Assembly (NCBI GenBank): GCA_023488565.1
Contig: JAMDDZ010000086.1
Location: 1-33,581 of the forward strand
Length of the DNA: 33,581 nucleotides
DNA from: Bacillota bacterium
GTDB taxonomy: Bacteria > Bacillota > Sulfobacillia > Sulfobacillales > Sulfobacillaceae
Direction: 5' to 3'
The notes beneath the pieces are model-generated. The model saw only the letters and a list, made by a program, of their open reading frames with translations. It ran no database searches and was not told the origin of the DNA. Of the stretch, positions 8,122 to 17,456 are shown piece by piece. Made by a program: the position numbers and the translations under genes. Numbering within the stretch: position 1 is the stretch's first letter; the number at the start of each line of letters is the position of its first letter.

Positions 8122-8187
8122 ACCAGTATAAGGAATTTCAACAGTTCATCGGTAGCGGAAATATTCAGTGGGGAGGGAGTGCCTCCG

Positions 8188-9009
8188 ATGGGAAGCGTGT
8201 TGGTGTTTGGGCTATTATGGGTCGTCATTTCTCTATTAGGGGAATGGGGGGCTACAACCTGGATTAATTCGGCTCCTGATGGCACTGGACCATATTTTGG
8301 GACGGCTTCCAATCTTGGCGTTATTGGAGCCCATGCCTTCGATTTTCTTGTGTGGGTTGCCGTACCCATCTTTGTGTTTGTTGTATTGATGATTATTTTT
8401 GCGATGATTAAATTCCGCGCTAAGCGTGGAGAAAAAGTCATTGACGCTCCGAAACAAACGCGCAACAACAAAGTATTTGTCGGTTCTTGGATATTGATTA
8501 GTATTCTGGTAAATCTGCTTGTATGGCTGCACCCTAACGCAAGTGGGTTAGAGCAAGTATTCGCGGCGCAATTGCCGGCCAACAACCCCAATCCTTTGGT
8601 AGTCGACGTTACAGCACGCCAATGGGAATGGATATTCAGCTATCCACAGTACAACATTACGCAATCGCTAAACGCAAACGGACAGGATACTTTATACCTT
8701 CCGGTTGACCGGCCTGTCAAATTTGTACTACGGTCCTATGACCCATTTCACACCTATGATACTGCAATCGATGTCATTCATGGATTCTGGATTCCGGCAT
8801 TTGGGGTCAAATATGACGTGATTCCCGGCGAGACTCGGGTGATCTATATAACGGCTACCAAATTGATTTCGACTGAACAAAACCCTATGGCCCGGGTGCA
8901 GTGCTCCGAGGTGTGTGGGCCGGGACATCCATATATGGAAGCTAACCTACACGTGGTAACGGGCTTGGCGTTTGCGAAATGGGCCAAGCAACAGGCATCG
9001 AGATCGTAA
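8188..9009 (+). CDS. Cytochrome c oxidase subunit II (CuA-containing)
   Basis: A 273-residue membrane-anchored subunit that takes electrons from the soluble donor through the binuclear CuA centre. Two N-terminal spans precede an extracytoplasmic cupredoxin domain. CuA ligands are visible: His in DVIHGFWIP, then CSEVCGPGHPYM (Cys239, Cys243, His247, Met250). The aromatic electron-entry motif is present as RQWEWIFSYP. A complete CuA site means a cytochrome c or copper-protein oxidase, not a quinol oxidase. ATG 8188 is chosen over GTG 8179 because GGGAGGGA at 8171-8178 would touch the latter. It is the first of four oxidase genes in a row. Confidence 0.88.
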   Translation: MGSVLVFGLLWVVISLLGEWGATTWINSAPDGTGPYFGTASNLGVIGAHAFDFLVWVAVPIFVFVVLMIIFAMIKFRAKRGEKVIDAPKQTRNNKVFVGSWILISILVNLLVWLHPNASGLEQVFAAQLPANNPNPLVVDVTARQWEWIFSYPQYNITQSLNANGQDTLYLPVDRPVKFVLRSYDPFHTYDTAIDVIHGFWIPAFGVKYDVIPGETRVIYITATKLISTEQNPMARVQCSEVCGPGHPYMEANLHVVTGLAFAKWAKQQASRS

Positions 9010-9066
9010 TGCGACAGAAAAATCGAGACAATTATCCAATAAGTTTCATTAAGGGAGGATTAGGCG

Positions 9067-10944
9067 ATGGCACAACCCTTGCCCAAAGGTCAAATGGCGT
9101 CCATGCCAAAACGGATCGCCCCATGGCCTCCGGTATTAAGAGCCTTTCTGTGGGCAGGCATTGGTTTTGTGGTTTTAGCGGCAATCGCCGCCTGGCTTGA
9201 TCCCAGTCCCAATAGTCCTTATTTAACTGCAGTGGGATCCGTCGCTGGGTGGTTTGGGGCTTTGATCGGATGGCTTTTAGGAATTGGGGGCTATGATTAT
9301 ATTGTGCGTCCAATGATGGGGTACCCCACGCCTCGAGTACGAACGTCGGGCTGGCGGAGATATTACGAGTATGCCTTGGATCATAAGGTGATCGGCCTCC
9401 AATACTTAGGGGCTTCCACCGGGACTTTTTTGGTTGCGGGTCTTATCGCGATGGCCATGCGGTTTCAACTGATGAACTATCAGCCAACGTTATTTCATTA
9501 CCCCGAGGATTACCTCAACGCGGTGGGGATTCATGGTACTTTAATGATGTTCACAGTGGCTACCGTTGCCATGGTAGGCGGACTGGGAAACTACTTCGTA
9601 CCGTTGATGATTGGTACCCGCGAAACCATGTTCCCCAAAGCCTCCGGAATTTCTGTATGGCTGGTTCCCATTGGGGTGCTTACGATATCCATGTCGCCGT
9701 TGCTGGGACAGTGGAGCACGGGGTGGCGCGGGTATGAACCCTTGGCGGCCTCGGACGGCAGCGGGTTGCTTTACTACTATCTCGGGGTGTTTGCCCTAAC
9801 CACCTCTTCATTGATTGTAGCCATTAATCTTACCGCAACAATCCTATTTAAACGAACCAAAGGAATGACATGGAATCGGTTGCCCTTGTTCGCTTGGGGC
9901 ATTTTAACCGTGTCCCTTCTCAACATTATCTGGCTGCCAGAAATACAGGCTACGTTCATATTGGGAATGTTGGACAAGGTGATGCCACTAAACTTGTTTA
10001 ACGTGTTTGGGCAACCTCTAGGGTATGAGTACTTGTTCTGGCTATTTGGCCACCCTGAAGTCTACATCGTCGTGATTCCGGCTTTGGCTATTTGGAACGA
10101 GATCCTGCCTGTTATGGGCCGGAAATCCCTATTTGCACGCCCCATTGCGGTGCTGGGGCTAGTGTTCGTTATGCTATTGTCAGGGATGGTTTGGGCGCAT
10201 CACATGTTCACAATGATGCGTTTTAGCGAGATGCTGCCATTCTCGTTTTTTACCGAGATGATTTCAATTCCGACGGGATTTGCTTACTTGGCTGCCATCG
10301 GAACACTATGGAATTCCCGGTTGCGGATCACAACACCAACCCTCTTAGTATTGATGAGCATGTTTAATTTCCTGATTGGTGGCCTTACCGGCTTATTTCT
10401 TGCGGACGTTCCGGCTAACCTGCAACTCCACAATACATTTTTTGTGGTGGGCCACTTTCACTACACCATTATAGGCGGTATGGTGTTTAGCTGGATGGCG
10501 GCTATGTATTACTGGTTGCCCAAATTCTCCGGGCGCACTTACAGTGAGTTTTGGGGCAAATTGGGCGCAATTTGGGTATTCATTGCTTTTAACGCTACGT
10601 TTCTTAACTTTTTCATTCTGGGATTGCACGGCATGAACCGATGGGTTAGTGCCTATCCCAAATATCTGCAACCGGAGAACTTTTGGACGTCAATTGCGGC
10701 ATTCTTTTTGGGTGCAGGTTTTGGGATTAACATCATTCACATCGTGTGGGCATGGATCAAAGGTCCAAAAGTTAAAGAAAATCCTTGGGATGCCAAGACC
10801 TTGGAGTGGCAGACGAGTTCTCCGCCCCCTGCCAAGAATTTCGATGTATTGCCTGAAGTGGTGGGGAGTTTCTACACCTATGGTGATAATGTTCCCGATC
10901 CGGTAGTTATTCCCTCGGTGCAGGAACAAACGCCAGGACTGTGA
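9067..10944 (+). CDS. Heme-copper oxidase subunit I (A1-like)
   Basis: The 625-residue catalytic subunit, which reduces O2 to water and pumps protons. Visible ligands: heme a His in AVGIHGTLMMF; CuB His and cross-linked Tyr in FGHPEVYIVVIP; the CuB His pair in WAHHMFTM; the heme a3/a His pair in VGHFHYT. The Glu of HPEVY points to an A1-type D-channel. The segment after GNYFVPLMIGT reads RETMFPK, where the family usually has an Asp. An extra ~90-residue N-terminal part with two hydrophobic stretches precedes the core. The start is supported by GGGAGG upstream (AAGGGAGGATTAGGCG). Confidence 0.92.
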   Translation: MAQPLPKGQMASMPKRIAPWPPVLRAFLWAGIGFVVLAAIAAWLDPSPNSPYLTAVGSVAGWFGALIGWLLGIGGYDYIVRPMMGYPTPRVRTSGWRRYYEYALDHKVIGLQYLGASTGTFLVAGLIAMAMRFQLMNYQPTLFHYPEDYLNAVGIHGTLMMFTVATVAMVGGLGNYFVPLMIGTRETMFPKASGISVWLVPIGVLTISMSPLLGQWSTGWRGYEPLAASDGSGLLYYYLGVFALTTSSLIVAINLTATILFKRTKGMTWNRLPLFAWGILTVSLLNIIWLPEIQATFILGMLDKVMPLNLFNVFGQPLGYEYLFWLFGHPEVYIVVIPALAIWNEILPVMGRKSLFARPIAVLGLVFVMLLSGMVWAHHMFTMMRFSEMLPFSFFTEMISIPTGFAYLAAIGTLWNSRLRITTPTLLVLMSMFNFLIGGLTGLFLADVPANLQLHNTFFVVGHFHYTIIGGMVFSWMAAMYYWLPKFSGRTYSEFWGKLGAIWVFIAFNATFLNFFILGLHGMNRWVSAYPKYLQPENFWTSIAAFFLGAGFGINIIHIVWAWIKGPKVKENPWDAKTLEWQTSSPPPAKNFDVLPEVVGSFYTYGDNVPDPVVIPSVQEQTPGL

Positions 10945-10982
10945 TCTTCCGGGGTCTGGGGGAGAGAGGAAAGGAGTAATGC

Positions 10983-11552
10983 GTGGTGTCGGTAAAGGGC
11001 GGTTCGGTGAACGGAGAGAACGGAGTTGGCGTTAAGCATTACCGCGCCGGATTCAGTCTATTTTTGATTAGTCAAGCTGTAGTGTTCATGGTGTTGATAG
11101 CTGTGCGCTATTTGATCGCCGGGAGTAAAGTGGGACCTTACAGCCAATCTTTGGGTGTAGTCATCACTGTGGTGATGCTCATTAGTGCCTGGTTAGCCTA
11201 CAGCGCTCGAAAAGCTGCAGAACACAACAATGGACAAGCCATACAAACCCGATTGACGGGTGCATTCTGGCTAGGGGTATTGGCGTTTGCGCTGGTGCTC
11301 ATCATGTGGACCGTAGTTAAAAACGCAGGATATAGCGTGACGATGCCCTCTCTTGAAGTGTTTTGGGTTGGAACCGGATTTTGGTTAGTCTATGTGCTCT
11401 TAGGTTTGTTCCTCCTATTTGCGGCTCGTTCGCGGGGACGCCTAGTGGGATACACGCCAAACCAACACTGGGATCTGGAAGCCAGCTCCCACTTCTGGAA
11501 TTTGGTAACGGTCGGATGGATTGCTCTGTGGATCGTGTTCTTTATACTTTGA
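10983..11552 (+). CDS. Cytochrome c oxidase subunit III
   Basis: A 189-residue protein with five hydrophobic spans, matching the short (five-helix) form of subunit III. Family-like features are the GFSLFLISQAVVFMVLI first helix and the C-terminal segment SSHFWNLVTVGWIALWIVFF, which carries the conserved HFW near the end. The GTG start at 10983 is preceded by AAGGAG at good spacing. It lies 38 bases after subunit I in the same operon. Confidence 0.85.
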   Translation: MVSVKGGSVNGENGVGVKHYRAGFSLFLISQAVVFMVLIAVRYLIAGSKVGPYSQSLGVVITVVMLISAWLAYSARKAAEHNNGQAIQTRLTGAFWLGVLAFALVLIMWTVVKNAGYSVTMPSLEVFWVGTGFWLVYVLLGLFLLFAARSRGRLVGYTPNQHWDLEASSHFWNLVTVGWIALWIVFFIL

Positions 11553-11594
11553 TCGGATACGCGGGTTAGAGCTTTTGAGAGGAGGAACATTGGG

Positions 11595-11813
11595 ATGAAG
11601 GGATTTTTTCCTAGTCTTCCGTTTGTCATTCCGCATTCCCCGGGGATCGCTCATTGGTGGGATATCTTTTGGTGGATTTTTCAACTGGTGGTTATGACAA
11701 CATTGGTCTTAGTGCTACGCCACTGGGCTATAAGTTTTGATCGGGAACGCTCACCCGACATGAAACAAACCGGAGTCTCAGCACCATCGCAAAAACCGGG
11801 AATACCTGGTTAG
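11595..11813 (+). CDS. Small single-span oxidase subunit IV-like protein
   Basis: A 72-residue protein with GAGAGGAGG upstream. It has a hydrophobic, Trp-rich stretch at about residues 20-42 (HWWDIFWWIFQLVVMTT) and a polar cytoplasmic tail. Its position between subunit III and ctaB is where the small fourth oxidase subunit usually sits. No diagnostic motif is visible, so the assignment is by position and topology. Confidence 0.6.
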   Translation: MKGFFPSLPFVIPHSPGIAHWWDIFWWIFQLVVMTTLVLVLRHWAISFDRERSPDMKQTGVSAPSQKPGIPG

Positions 11814-11824
11814 GGGAGGATGTC

Positions 11825-12745
11825 ATGCAAAGTGCCCATGTCGTTCGAACCAAGGATGTGAATATCGACCCCAGACATACTCAATCGACGTGGAGCGATA
11901 TTTTGCGGGCTTATTTGGCTTTGACCAAACCAGGCATTGTCCTTTGGCTCATGATTACGGCATTGTGTGCGATGACGGTGGCTGCCCACGGAGTGCCCCC
12001 GCTGATTACATCGGGAGCCACTTTGCTGGGATTGGCCTTTTCGGCCGGTGGAGCGCATGCCGTTAACATGTGGTATGACCGGGATATTGATCAGGTAATG
12101 GAACGGACCAAACATCGCCCGGTGGCTGTGGGGCGTATACCACCGGTGAACGCCTTGGTTTTTGGAGTGGCAGCCGGCGTATTCTCGTTTTTTTGGTTAT
12201 TCTCTATGGTAAATCTGTTGACGGCATTGACCTGTTTATCAGGATATCTATTCTATGTTTTTGTTTACACCATCTGGCTCAAGAGGCGGTCGCCCCAAAA
12301 CATTGTGATAGGGGGTGCTGCCGGCGCGGTACCGCCGTTGGTGGGGTGGACAGCGATAACAGAACATTTGGGAGTTACAGCATGGCTTATGTTCCTGATT
12401 GTCTTTCTATGGACGCCGCCTCATTTTTGGACACTGGCGTTGTACAAACAGGACGATTATCGGCGGGCCAAAATCCCGATGATGCCTATAGTACGGGGTT
12501 CGCGGGCTACGACTGTGCAGACAATGGTTTATACCGTTTTAGTGATCATAACCTCTGTGGCATTGTATCGAGTGGGACACCTTAACTGGGGATATTTGCT
12601 TGTGGCGATTATCGCAGGGACGGTATTTTTAGGTTATCAAGTGCAGTTGTTTCGAAATCAAAATGCTGATAACCGCTCGGCAAAAAGAGCGTTTGAGTTC
12701 TCCTTGATTTATATTGCCCTCTTGTTTGCGGCCATGACGCTGTAA
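11825..12745 (+). CDS. ctaB: Protoheme IX farnesyltransferase (heme O synthase)
   Basis: A 306-residue UbiA-family membrane prenyltransferase that converts heme B to heme O, needed for the heme a of the oxidase encoded just upstream. Prenyl-diphosphate/Mg binding motifs are clear: NMWYDRDIDQVMERTKHRP in the first half and DDYRRAKIPMMP in the second. About eight to nine membrane spans. GGGGAGG lies immediately upstream. It is the last gene of the oxidase operon, followed by a strong terminator. Confidence 0.9.
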   Translation: MQSAHVVRTKDVNIDPRHTQSTWSDILRAYLALTKPGIVLWLMITALCAMTVAAHGVPPLITSGATLLGLAFSAGGAHAVNMWYDRDIDQVMERTKHRPVAVGRIPPVNALVFGVAAGVFSFFWLFSMVNLLTALTCLSGYLFYVFVYTIWLKRRSPQNIVIGGAAGAVPPLVGWTAITEHLGVTAWLMFLIVFLWTPPHFWTLALYKQDDYRRAKIPMMPIVRGSRATTVQTMVYTVLVIITSVALYRVGHLNWGYLLVAIIAGTVFLGYQVQLFRNQNADNRSAKRAFEFSLIYIALLFAAMTL

Positions 12746-12764
12746 CTGACTTGTTTCTGTTCAC

Positions 12765-12798
12765 AAAGGCGGTGATGCTAGCGCATCGCCGCCTTTTT
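12765..12798 (+). terminator. Rho-independent terminator of the oxidase operon
   Basis: AAAGGCGGTGATGC pairs with GCATCGCCGCCTTT around a TAGC loop: 14 pairs with one T-G wobble, running into TTTTT. It sits 20 bases after the ctaB stop. Confidence 0.9.
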
Positions 12799-12838
12799 AT
12801 CTGCGGGTTTTTCGCTGTTGTCGGACATTGTTTTGTCG

Positions 12839-13292
12839 CTAGACGACGTTGGCAGCTTCGTACAGGTAATATGGAAATGGTTCGCACATGCGTGCGGGTC
12901 CTGACGATGACGTGTTAAACGCAAAAGCAATAGGAAATCTGTAGAACAGTTCCCCCCTTTGCAACCGTGTTTGGTCGGCCCGATGACCCGGGAACTTCAC
13001 GTGAAAATTCGGATCCATCCGCATTCCTTCAGCAGTAATATCGCCCTTAAACATGACTCCGGGGATTCCTTCGGGATAAAATTGATCATCCCCAGAGGAA
13101 ATAGAAGGAATTGGTTTCATAAAGTCGTTTGCCATCCCTACTTAACTCCAACATTTGCGTTCCGCCGACAAAGGGTGTTCCATCGGGCAATGGAGTAAGC
13201 CGTGCCGTGCCTCCTAACTCAATGTGGTTTGCCAAAACCGAAATGAAACGGATCAGACACGTCATATTCCCCGATTCTCCATAGCGTCGCAT
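12839..13292 (-). pseudogene. Remnant of a selenium-binding protein / methanethiol oxidase (SBP56 family) gene
   Basis: Two minus-strand frames join into the C-terminal third of an SBP56-family protein. The first gives GGTARLTPLPDGTPFVGGTQ then LSRDGKRLYETNSFY; the second gives DDQFYPEGIPG, then MDPNFHVKFPG and TRLQRGE. The reading frame shifts at about 13100, where one extra T follows TTCTAT; the family has a Trp before DDQFYPEG, here Gly. Intact members are about 460 residues and oxidise methanethiol; only about 130 remain. The end also departs from the family after RLQ. The N-terminal two thirds cannot be traced between here and 13440. Confidence 0.65.
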
Positions 13293-13439
13293 ACAAGTAA
13301 TGGTGGGCCAAAATGTTTACCGCTAAAATGGTTCTTTTGTAGATTGAGGCTAGGCAGTATAGTGCGGTCGAGGCACTGGACGCCGGGCACCCCAGCGGAC
13401 GGGAACCTCGATGGCCCCGACCACTCCCAATTGATTAAT

Positions 13440-14489
13440 TTACTCGGATTCCCTGTAGAGCGACAAGGCTTTAATAACCGGCCTATCGGTAAATGAAAAC
13501 AGAATCGCAGGTTCATCACCAGGATTCACATGTCGATGGTGCCACCAAGAGGGTACGACAATCACATCGTGGGGCTCCCAGTCAAAGGCCTCGCCGTTAA
13601 TCTCAATTGTACCGTGACCTTCCACACCCAGGTACACGGACGCACTGGTGTGGCGGTGCGCCGTGAGGGTACTGTGAGGAGGAATCCATTGCAAAAACGC
13701 ATCCATAGTCGGCAATACCGCGCCGCCAGTAAGCGGGTTAAGGTATTGAAGTATATGCCCGTCGTGTGGATTGACGCCATCGTTGTGGGCCATCCTGGTT
13801 AGTAATTCACGTGCATCACGGTAGGGGTAACTGACGATGGGGGAAAAGTGCGTGGCGGCGCTATCGTAAGCTGGACGAAACCCTCGACCATAACGAAGGG
13901 TGGAATCCCCCAATGGCCGCATCACCGGCTGTTGCCGTTCCGGGTATTTTTGGTAAAACACGCTGGAAAGCGTAGTAACCAGAGGAAGGTCCAGGCCGTC
14001 CAGCCAGACTACAGCCTGGTCCGATTCGTTGCCATGGTCGTGCCACACCCATGTCGGCGTGGTTACGAAGTCCCCTGGATTCATCACGGTACGCTCGCCA
14101 TTGACCGCAGTAAATGCCCCTTGACCCTCCATTACTAACCGGATGGCATTGGGAGTATGACGGTGGGACCTTGCCACTTCGCCAGGCAAGATAATTTGGA
14201 GGCCTGCGTATAAAGTCGGAGTGATGGCTGACTTTCCCCTAAGCCCAGGGTTCAAAAGCATCAAGACGCGCCGCTCCGCTTCGTCAGTAGGAACCAACCG
14301 CGCGGCTTCATAAAGCAACGGCCGCATGTGGCTCCAAGACCAGAGGTATGGCACTTCCCGGGTCACTGGTTCCGAGGTCAAAGACTCGGCGTATACATCC
14401 CACAAGGCTCCTAGGTGATGACCGGGCAATGCGGAAAAGAGTCGTTCCCGATCTTCATGGCGCCGAGTTTCTTGAACATCAGATGCCAT
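13440..14489 (-). CDS. Gentisate 1,2-dioxygenase-like bicupin
   Basis: A 349-residue bicupin of the gentisate/salicylate/1-hydroxy-2-naphthoate dioxygenase family, which opens aromatic rings using Fe(II) and O2. The N-terminal cupin has the iron site HRHTPNAIR with a later WVWHDHG. The C-terminal cupin repeats HRHTSASVY and ends WWHHRHVNPG. GAGGAGG precedes the ATG. A paralogue of identical length (28312-29361) shares HRHTPxAIR, VNGERxxMxxGDF and the W-x-DGLD-x-PL stretch. Which hydroxylated aromatic acid it takes cannot be read from sequence. Upstream is an A/T-rich region but no clean promoter pair. Confidence 0.85.
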   Translation of the reverse strand: MASDVQETRRHEDRERLFSALPGHHLGALWDVYAESLTSEPVTREVPYLWSWSHMRPLLYEAARLVPTDEAERRVLMLLNPGLRGKSAITPTLYAGLQIILPGEVARSHRHTPNAIRLVMEGQGAFTAVNGERTVMNPGDFVTTPTWVWHDHGNESDQAVVWLDGLDLPLVTTLSSVFYQKYPERQQPVMRPLGDSTLRYGRGFRPAYDSAATHFSPIVSYPYRDARELLTRMAHNDGVNPHDGHILQYLNPLTGGAVLPTMDAFLQWIPPHSTLTAHRHTSASVYLGVEGHGTIEINGEAFDWEPHDVIVVPSWWHHRHVNPGDEPAILFSFTDRPVIKALSLYRESE

Positions 14490-14549
14490 TGTCGATCCTC
14501 CTCTAGAATATTTCCGGTTTTTAAGGCAATATATTATATACCACTTTAC

Positions 14550-14885
14550 TCAACACATCGTTTCGTCTAGTGTTTCGGGGGTCAGATGCTCGGCTGCACG
14601 TCTGGTGGCCAATTCTTCAAGCGCCGAGCGAATTTCGAAAATCTCCCGCAGGTCTTGCGATGACACTGGAGTGGTGATCGCACCCACGTGGGGAGTAATG
14701 GTGAGTAATCCACTCGAAGCTAATTGGTTGATGGCCTCGCGCACTGGAATCTCACTGGTGCCAAATTCCTGTACAAGTTGCCGAAATTTCAGGCGGTGGC
14801 AAGGTTCATACTGGCGATCTAGGATCTTTTGCTTGACGTGTCGAAAGACGTAGTCTTTTTTAGTTTCAAATTCCAATAGTGGCAT
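14550..14885 (-). pseudogene. Truncated GntR-family (FCD) transcriptional regulator
   Basis: A 111-residue product from ATG 14885 (GGGAG seven bases upstream). It holds a complete GntR winged helix (VFRHVKQKILDRQY, then FGTSEIPVREAINQL and the wing LLTITPHVGAIT) and the first ~30 residues of the FCD effector domain (LREIFEIRSALEELATRRA). It stops after LTPETLDE, where FCD regulators (about 220 residues) continue. It may still bind DNA but has lost effector sensing. A palindrome at its promoter could be its own site. Confidence 0.7.
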
Positions 14886-14909
14886 ATTTGCACTCCCATC
14901 AACGGCTCC

Positions 14910-14922
14910 TGATATAATATCA
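14910..14922. promoter_or_regulatory. Palindrome TGATATAATATCA upstream of the GntR gene
   Basis: A perfect 13-base inverted repeat 25 bases upstream of the GntR start, overlapping a TATTAT-like -10 element on the minus strand. Short A/T-rich palindromes of this type are common GntR operators, so autoregulation is plausible. A/T-rich palindromes also arise by chance. Confidence 0.35.
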
Positions 14923-15035
14923 CATTTATTGTTTTTGAAGGTTTGCCTTGTCACAGGCAAACGGGATTGGCATATCGATTGGCATTACGGACCATTCCAA
15001 CCCCACTAGCAAAGGGTTGGCATCACGCAATAATT

Positions 15036-15581
15036 TCAGTGGATATCCTTACTGCCTAACGTACTTTCACTGCCGAATGGGGAACGCTCGTGAAAATGCC
15101 CGTATTGGCCCCGATAAAATACCAACGGTTTTTTGGCATGATTGACTTTCATGTCGACTACGCGCCCTATGAATAAGGTATGGTCACCTCCTTCATATTG
15201 CATAGTTTTTTCGCACCAGAGAGCGGCCAAACTTCCTTCAATACTTGGCACCGGACTTTGGGGTATCCTCGATAGCAGGATTCCTGAGATATCGTTTTGA
15301 GGTTTGGAAAAGAGGGAGGAAATTTCTCTTTGGTCATCGGCTAAAATGCATACTGAAAATTGTTGCGAAACTACGAGTTTAGGGTGGGTGTTGGCGATCT
15401 TGGCAATACATACCAGAATTAACGGAGGATCCAGGGACAATGAACTAAATGAATTAACGGTTAACCCGTGAATTTCTCCGTCAACCTCTGTTAAGACGAC
15501 GGTGACTCCGCTTACAAAGGTTCCTAATACCTGCCGAAACTGTTTTTGATCCAGGGGAAAGTACGTGTGGGGGGTACTCAT
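15036..15581 (-). CDS. Flavin reductase-like domain protein
   Basis: A 181-residue protein of the HpaC-type flavin reductase family, which makes reduced FMN/FAD for a partner monooxygenase. Family features: FRQVLGTFVSGVTVVL near the N-terminus, GLTVNSFSSLSLDPPLILVCI for flavin binding, and DHTLFIGRVVDM with the conserved DH/G pattern in the C-terminal half. ATG 15581 is preferred over 15632 because GTGAGG lies upstream and the longer form would overlap the IclR gene. The luciferase-like oxygenase two genes upstream is its likely partner. Confidence 0.78.
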   Translation of the reverse strand: MSTPHTYFPLDQKQFRQVLGTFVSGVTVVLTEVDGEIHGLTVNSFSSLSLDPPLILVCIAKIANTHPKLVVSQQFSVCILADDQREISSLFSKPQNDISGILLSRIPQSPVPSIEGSLAALWCEKTMQYEGGDHTLFIGRVVDMKVNHAKKPLVFYRGQYGHFHERSPFGSESTLGSKDIH

Positions 15582-15592
15582 CGTCTGTTGCC

Positions 15593-16333
15593 TCACTTTC
15601 GGTACGCCAAAAGTCTTGACATGGTTGCACAAGTGTTCAGTAGGGTGCGGACCACGGATGAATCGGGATGGGTTTCCAAAGAACCTTGAAAACCCACCAC
15701 CGTCAAAGCGGCTACCAATGTGCCGTTAGAATTCAATACGGGAGCTGACACGGCTGAAAGTCCGGGTAAATATCCTCCTTCGGTGCAACTGTAGCCGATC
15801 TGGCGGACCCGATCACGAACCGTTTCTAATTCCGTTAGATCGAATTGGTCTGTGTGAGCATTGACGGAACACAAGAGAGCCCAATCGGTAAAGGCTGTGA
15901 AGATCTCACCCGTCGCACTTTTTAATAAGGGGAGTACCGTGCCAGCCCGCACGCCAACATTAACCACATTATTCCCTTCCAGCCACTGTACAAAAAACGG
16001 ACCGTGTATACCCCAAATTGCGACGGCCACAGTTTCTCCGGTAGCCCCGCGAAGGGCTACTAGATGCTCCTGGACTATGGTTTGTACACTTAACCGAGCT
16101 GATGCCTCCAAGCCTAGATGAATTAATTCTGACCCTAAGCTCCACCGACCAGCCAGGTCCTTTTGTAAAAAACCAGTTTTTTGCAGGGTGACGAGGTAGC
16201 GGAATAATTGACTTCGCGACATGCCGCACTTCGCGGCAATCGCCGTCATTGTCATAGGAGACGGATGATGTGCTACCGCATTTACAATGGAATACGCGGT
16301 TTCCACGGAATGGATTCCTTCTGATTCAGCCAT
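15593..16333 (-). CDS. IclR-family transcriptional regulator
   Basis: A 246-residue regulator. The N-terminal winged helix reads MTAIAAKCGMSRSQLFRYLVTLQKTGFL, followed by the IclR effector domain with typical GTVLPLLKSATGEIFTAF and GYLPGLSAVSAPV stretches. IclR proteins often control aromatic-acid catabolism. It lies between the luciferase-like oxygenase (gap 9 bases) and the flavin reductase (11 bases), so all three are one operon. The operator at 17416-17442 is a candidate site for it. Confidence 0.85.
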   Translation of the reverse strand: MAESEGIHSVETAYSIVNAVAHHPSPMTMTAIAAKCGMSRSQLFRYLVTLQKTGFLQKDLAGRWSLGSELIHLGLEASARLSVQTIVQEHLVALRGATGETVAVAIWGIHGPFFVQWLEGNNVVNVGVRAGTVLPLLKSATGEIFTAFTDWALLCSVNAHTDQFDLTELETVRDRVRQIGYSCTEGGYLPGLSAVSAPVLNSNGTLVAALTVVGFQGSLETHPDSSVVRTLLNTCATMSRLLAYRK

Positions 16334-16342
16334 GGGTTGAAT

Positions 16343-17401
16343 TTACTCCTCGTTAAAGTGAGGTAAAATATATTTGGCGACGTTTTCCATTGAGGTAACC
16401 GTCTCCCGGTGACTTAACCCACCAAAATTTAGGTAGAGAATCACTTCGTCAACCCCAGCCGCCTCTGCCTTTTTGAGTGCCGTGACGCAGGTTTCCGGAT
16501 CACCCACAATAATCGTCTGGTCGCTTAAATCTGTGGTCTGCATTGCTTTTAGTTTTTCGACGATATCGACGAAATAGCGAATGTGAGGGGGTGCGGTGGT
16601 GGGATCCGATGGGAAGGCTGGGAGTATCCCGTGAAAGTATTTCATCATCCGTTGTTTGGTCTTTTCTTCTTCGGATTTGTTTTCTACCACGTTGAGGAAA
16701 TATGATATTTTTGTCTTTTTGTTCAAAAAGCCATGAGCTTGTGATTCTGTTTGAAAGGTCTCAACTGCCTTAGCGACGCTACCGAATACCATACTGGCGG
16801 CAAATGGTGCAAAAATGACGTTTTCTCCCATTTCTGCAGCTTTTTTAATAGTAGGGCCACTGAATGCTGCCAGATAAATCGGAGGATAGGGATGTTGCAC
16901 AGGTCGAGGTACGATAGTAGTTTCGGGGATGTGGTAGAAACTTCCTGAATGGGAATACGTGGAATTGGTCCACAAACCTTTGATTATTTCCAATTGCTCA
17001 AAAAAAATGTTCCGACTTTGTTCAAAATTTGTCTCAAAGACATCGTATTCTCGCTTGTCATAGCCTCGGCCGGCGGAAAATATGGCACGCCCATCACTCA
17101 AAACGTCAAGCAAGGCAAATTCCTCAGCCATACGAACGGGGTGGTTAACGGGGAGGAGCACGGTGGCCGGAGCTAGCCGTAGACGTTTAGTACGGGCAGC
17201 GACATATGCGAGCAGTAGTGATGGTGAGGGAAGCACTCCAAGTAACGCAAAATGGTGCTCTGGCACCCAAAACGAGTGAAATCCTAGTTCTTCAGCTAAC
17301 ACTCCTTGTTCTGCCAACTGCTTGACCATGAGGTTTGGGTCTTGACGCGAGCTGCCATAGGCTGGAGGATTGTCGGTTAAGGTGAAGAATCCGATTTTCA
17401 T
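16343..17401 (-). CDS. Luciferase-like flavin-dependent monooxygenase
   Basis: A 352-residue member of the bacterial luciferase-like (LLM) family, which uses reduced flavin and O2 to oxygenate an organic substrate. Family marks: KIGFFTLTDNPPAYG start, FHSFWVPEHHF, RLAPATVLLPVNHPVRMAEEFALLDVLSDGR and GRGYDKREYDVF. The ATG at 17401 is preferred over 17410 because AAAGG touches the latter. First gene of the operon with iclR and the flavin reductase, read from a strong promoter at 17457-17485. The substrate is unknown; nearness to a gentisate-type dioxygenase suggests an aromatic acid. Confidence 0.85.
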   Translation of the reverse strand: MKIGFFTLTDNPPAYGSSRQDPNLMVKQLAEQGVLAEELGFHSFWVPEHHFALLGVLPSPSLLLAYVAARTKRLRLAPATVLLPVNHPVRMAEEFALLDVLSDGRAIFSAGRGYDKREYDVFETNFEQSRNIFFEQLEIIKGLWTNSTYSHSGSFYHIPETTIVPRPVQHPYPPIYLAAFSGPTIKKAAEMGENVIFAPFAASMVFGSVAKAVETFQTESQAHGFLNKKTKISYFLNVVENKSEEEKTKQRMMKYFHGILPAFPSDPTTAPPHIRYFVDIVEKLKAMQTTDLSDQTIIVGDPETCVTALKKAEAAGVDEVILYLNFGGLSHRETVTSMENVAKYILPHFNEE

Positions 17402-17415
17402 CACGTTCATCCTTT

Positions 17416-17442
17416 CACTTATCGTGAAGTGAATTCACTTAT
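17416..17442. promoter_or_regulatory. Operator-like repeats ahead of the luciferase-like operon
   Basis: The perfect palindrome AAGTGAATTCACTT (17427-17440) lies next to two direct CACTTAT copies at 17416-17422 and 17436-17442, exactly 20 bases (about two helix turns) apart. They lie between the predicted transcription start (about 17450) and the gene start, a repressor position. IclR is the nearest candidate binder. Confidence 0.55.
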
Positions 17443-17456
17443 TGTTAACAATATAT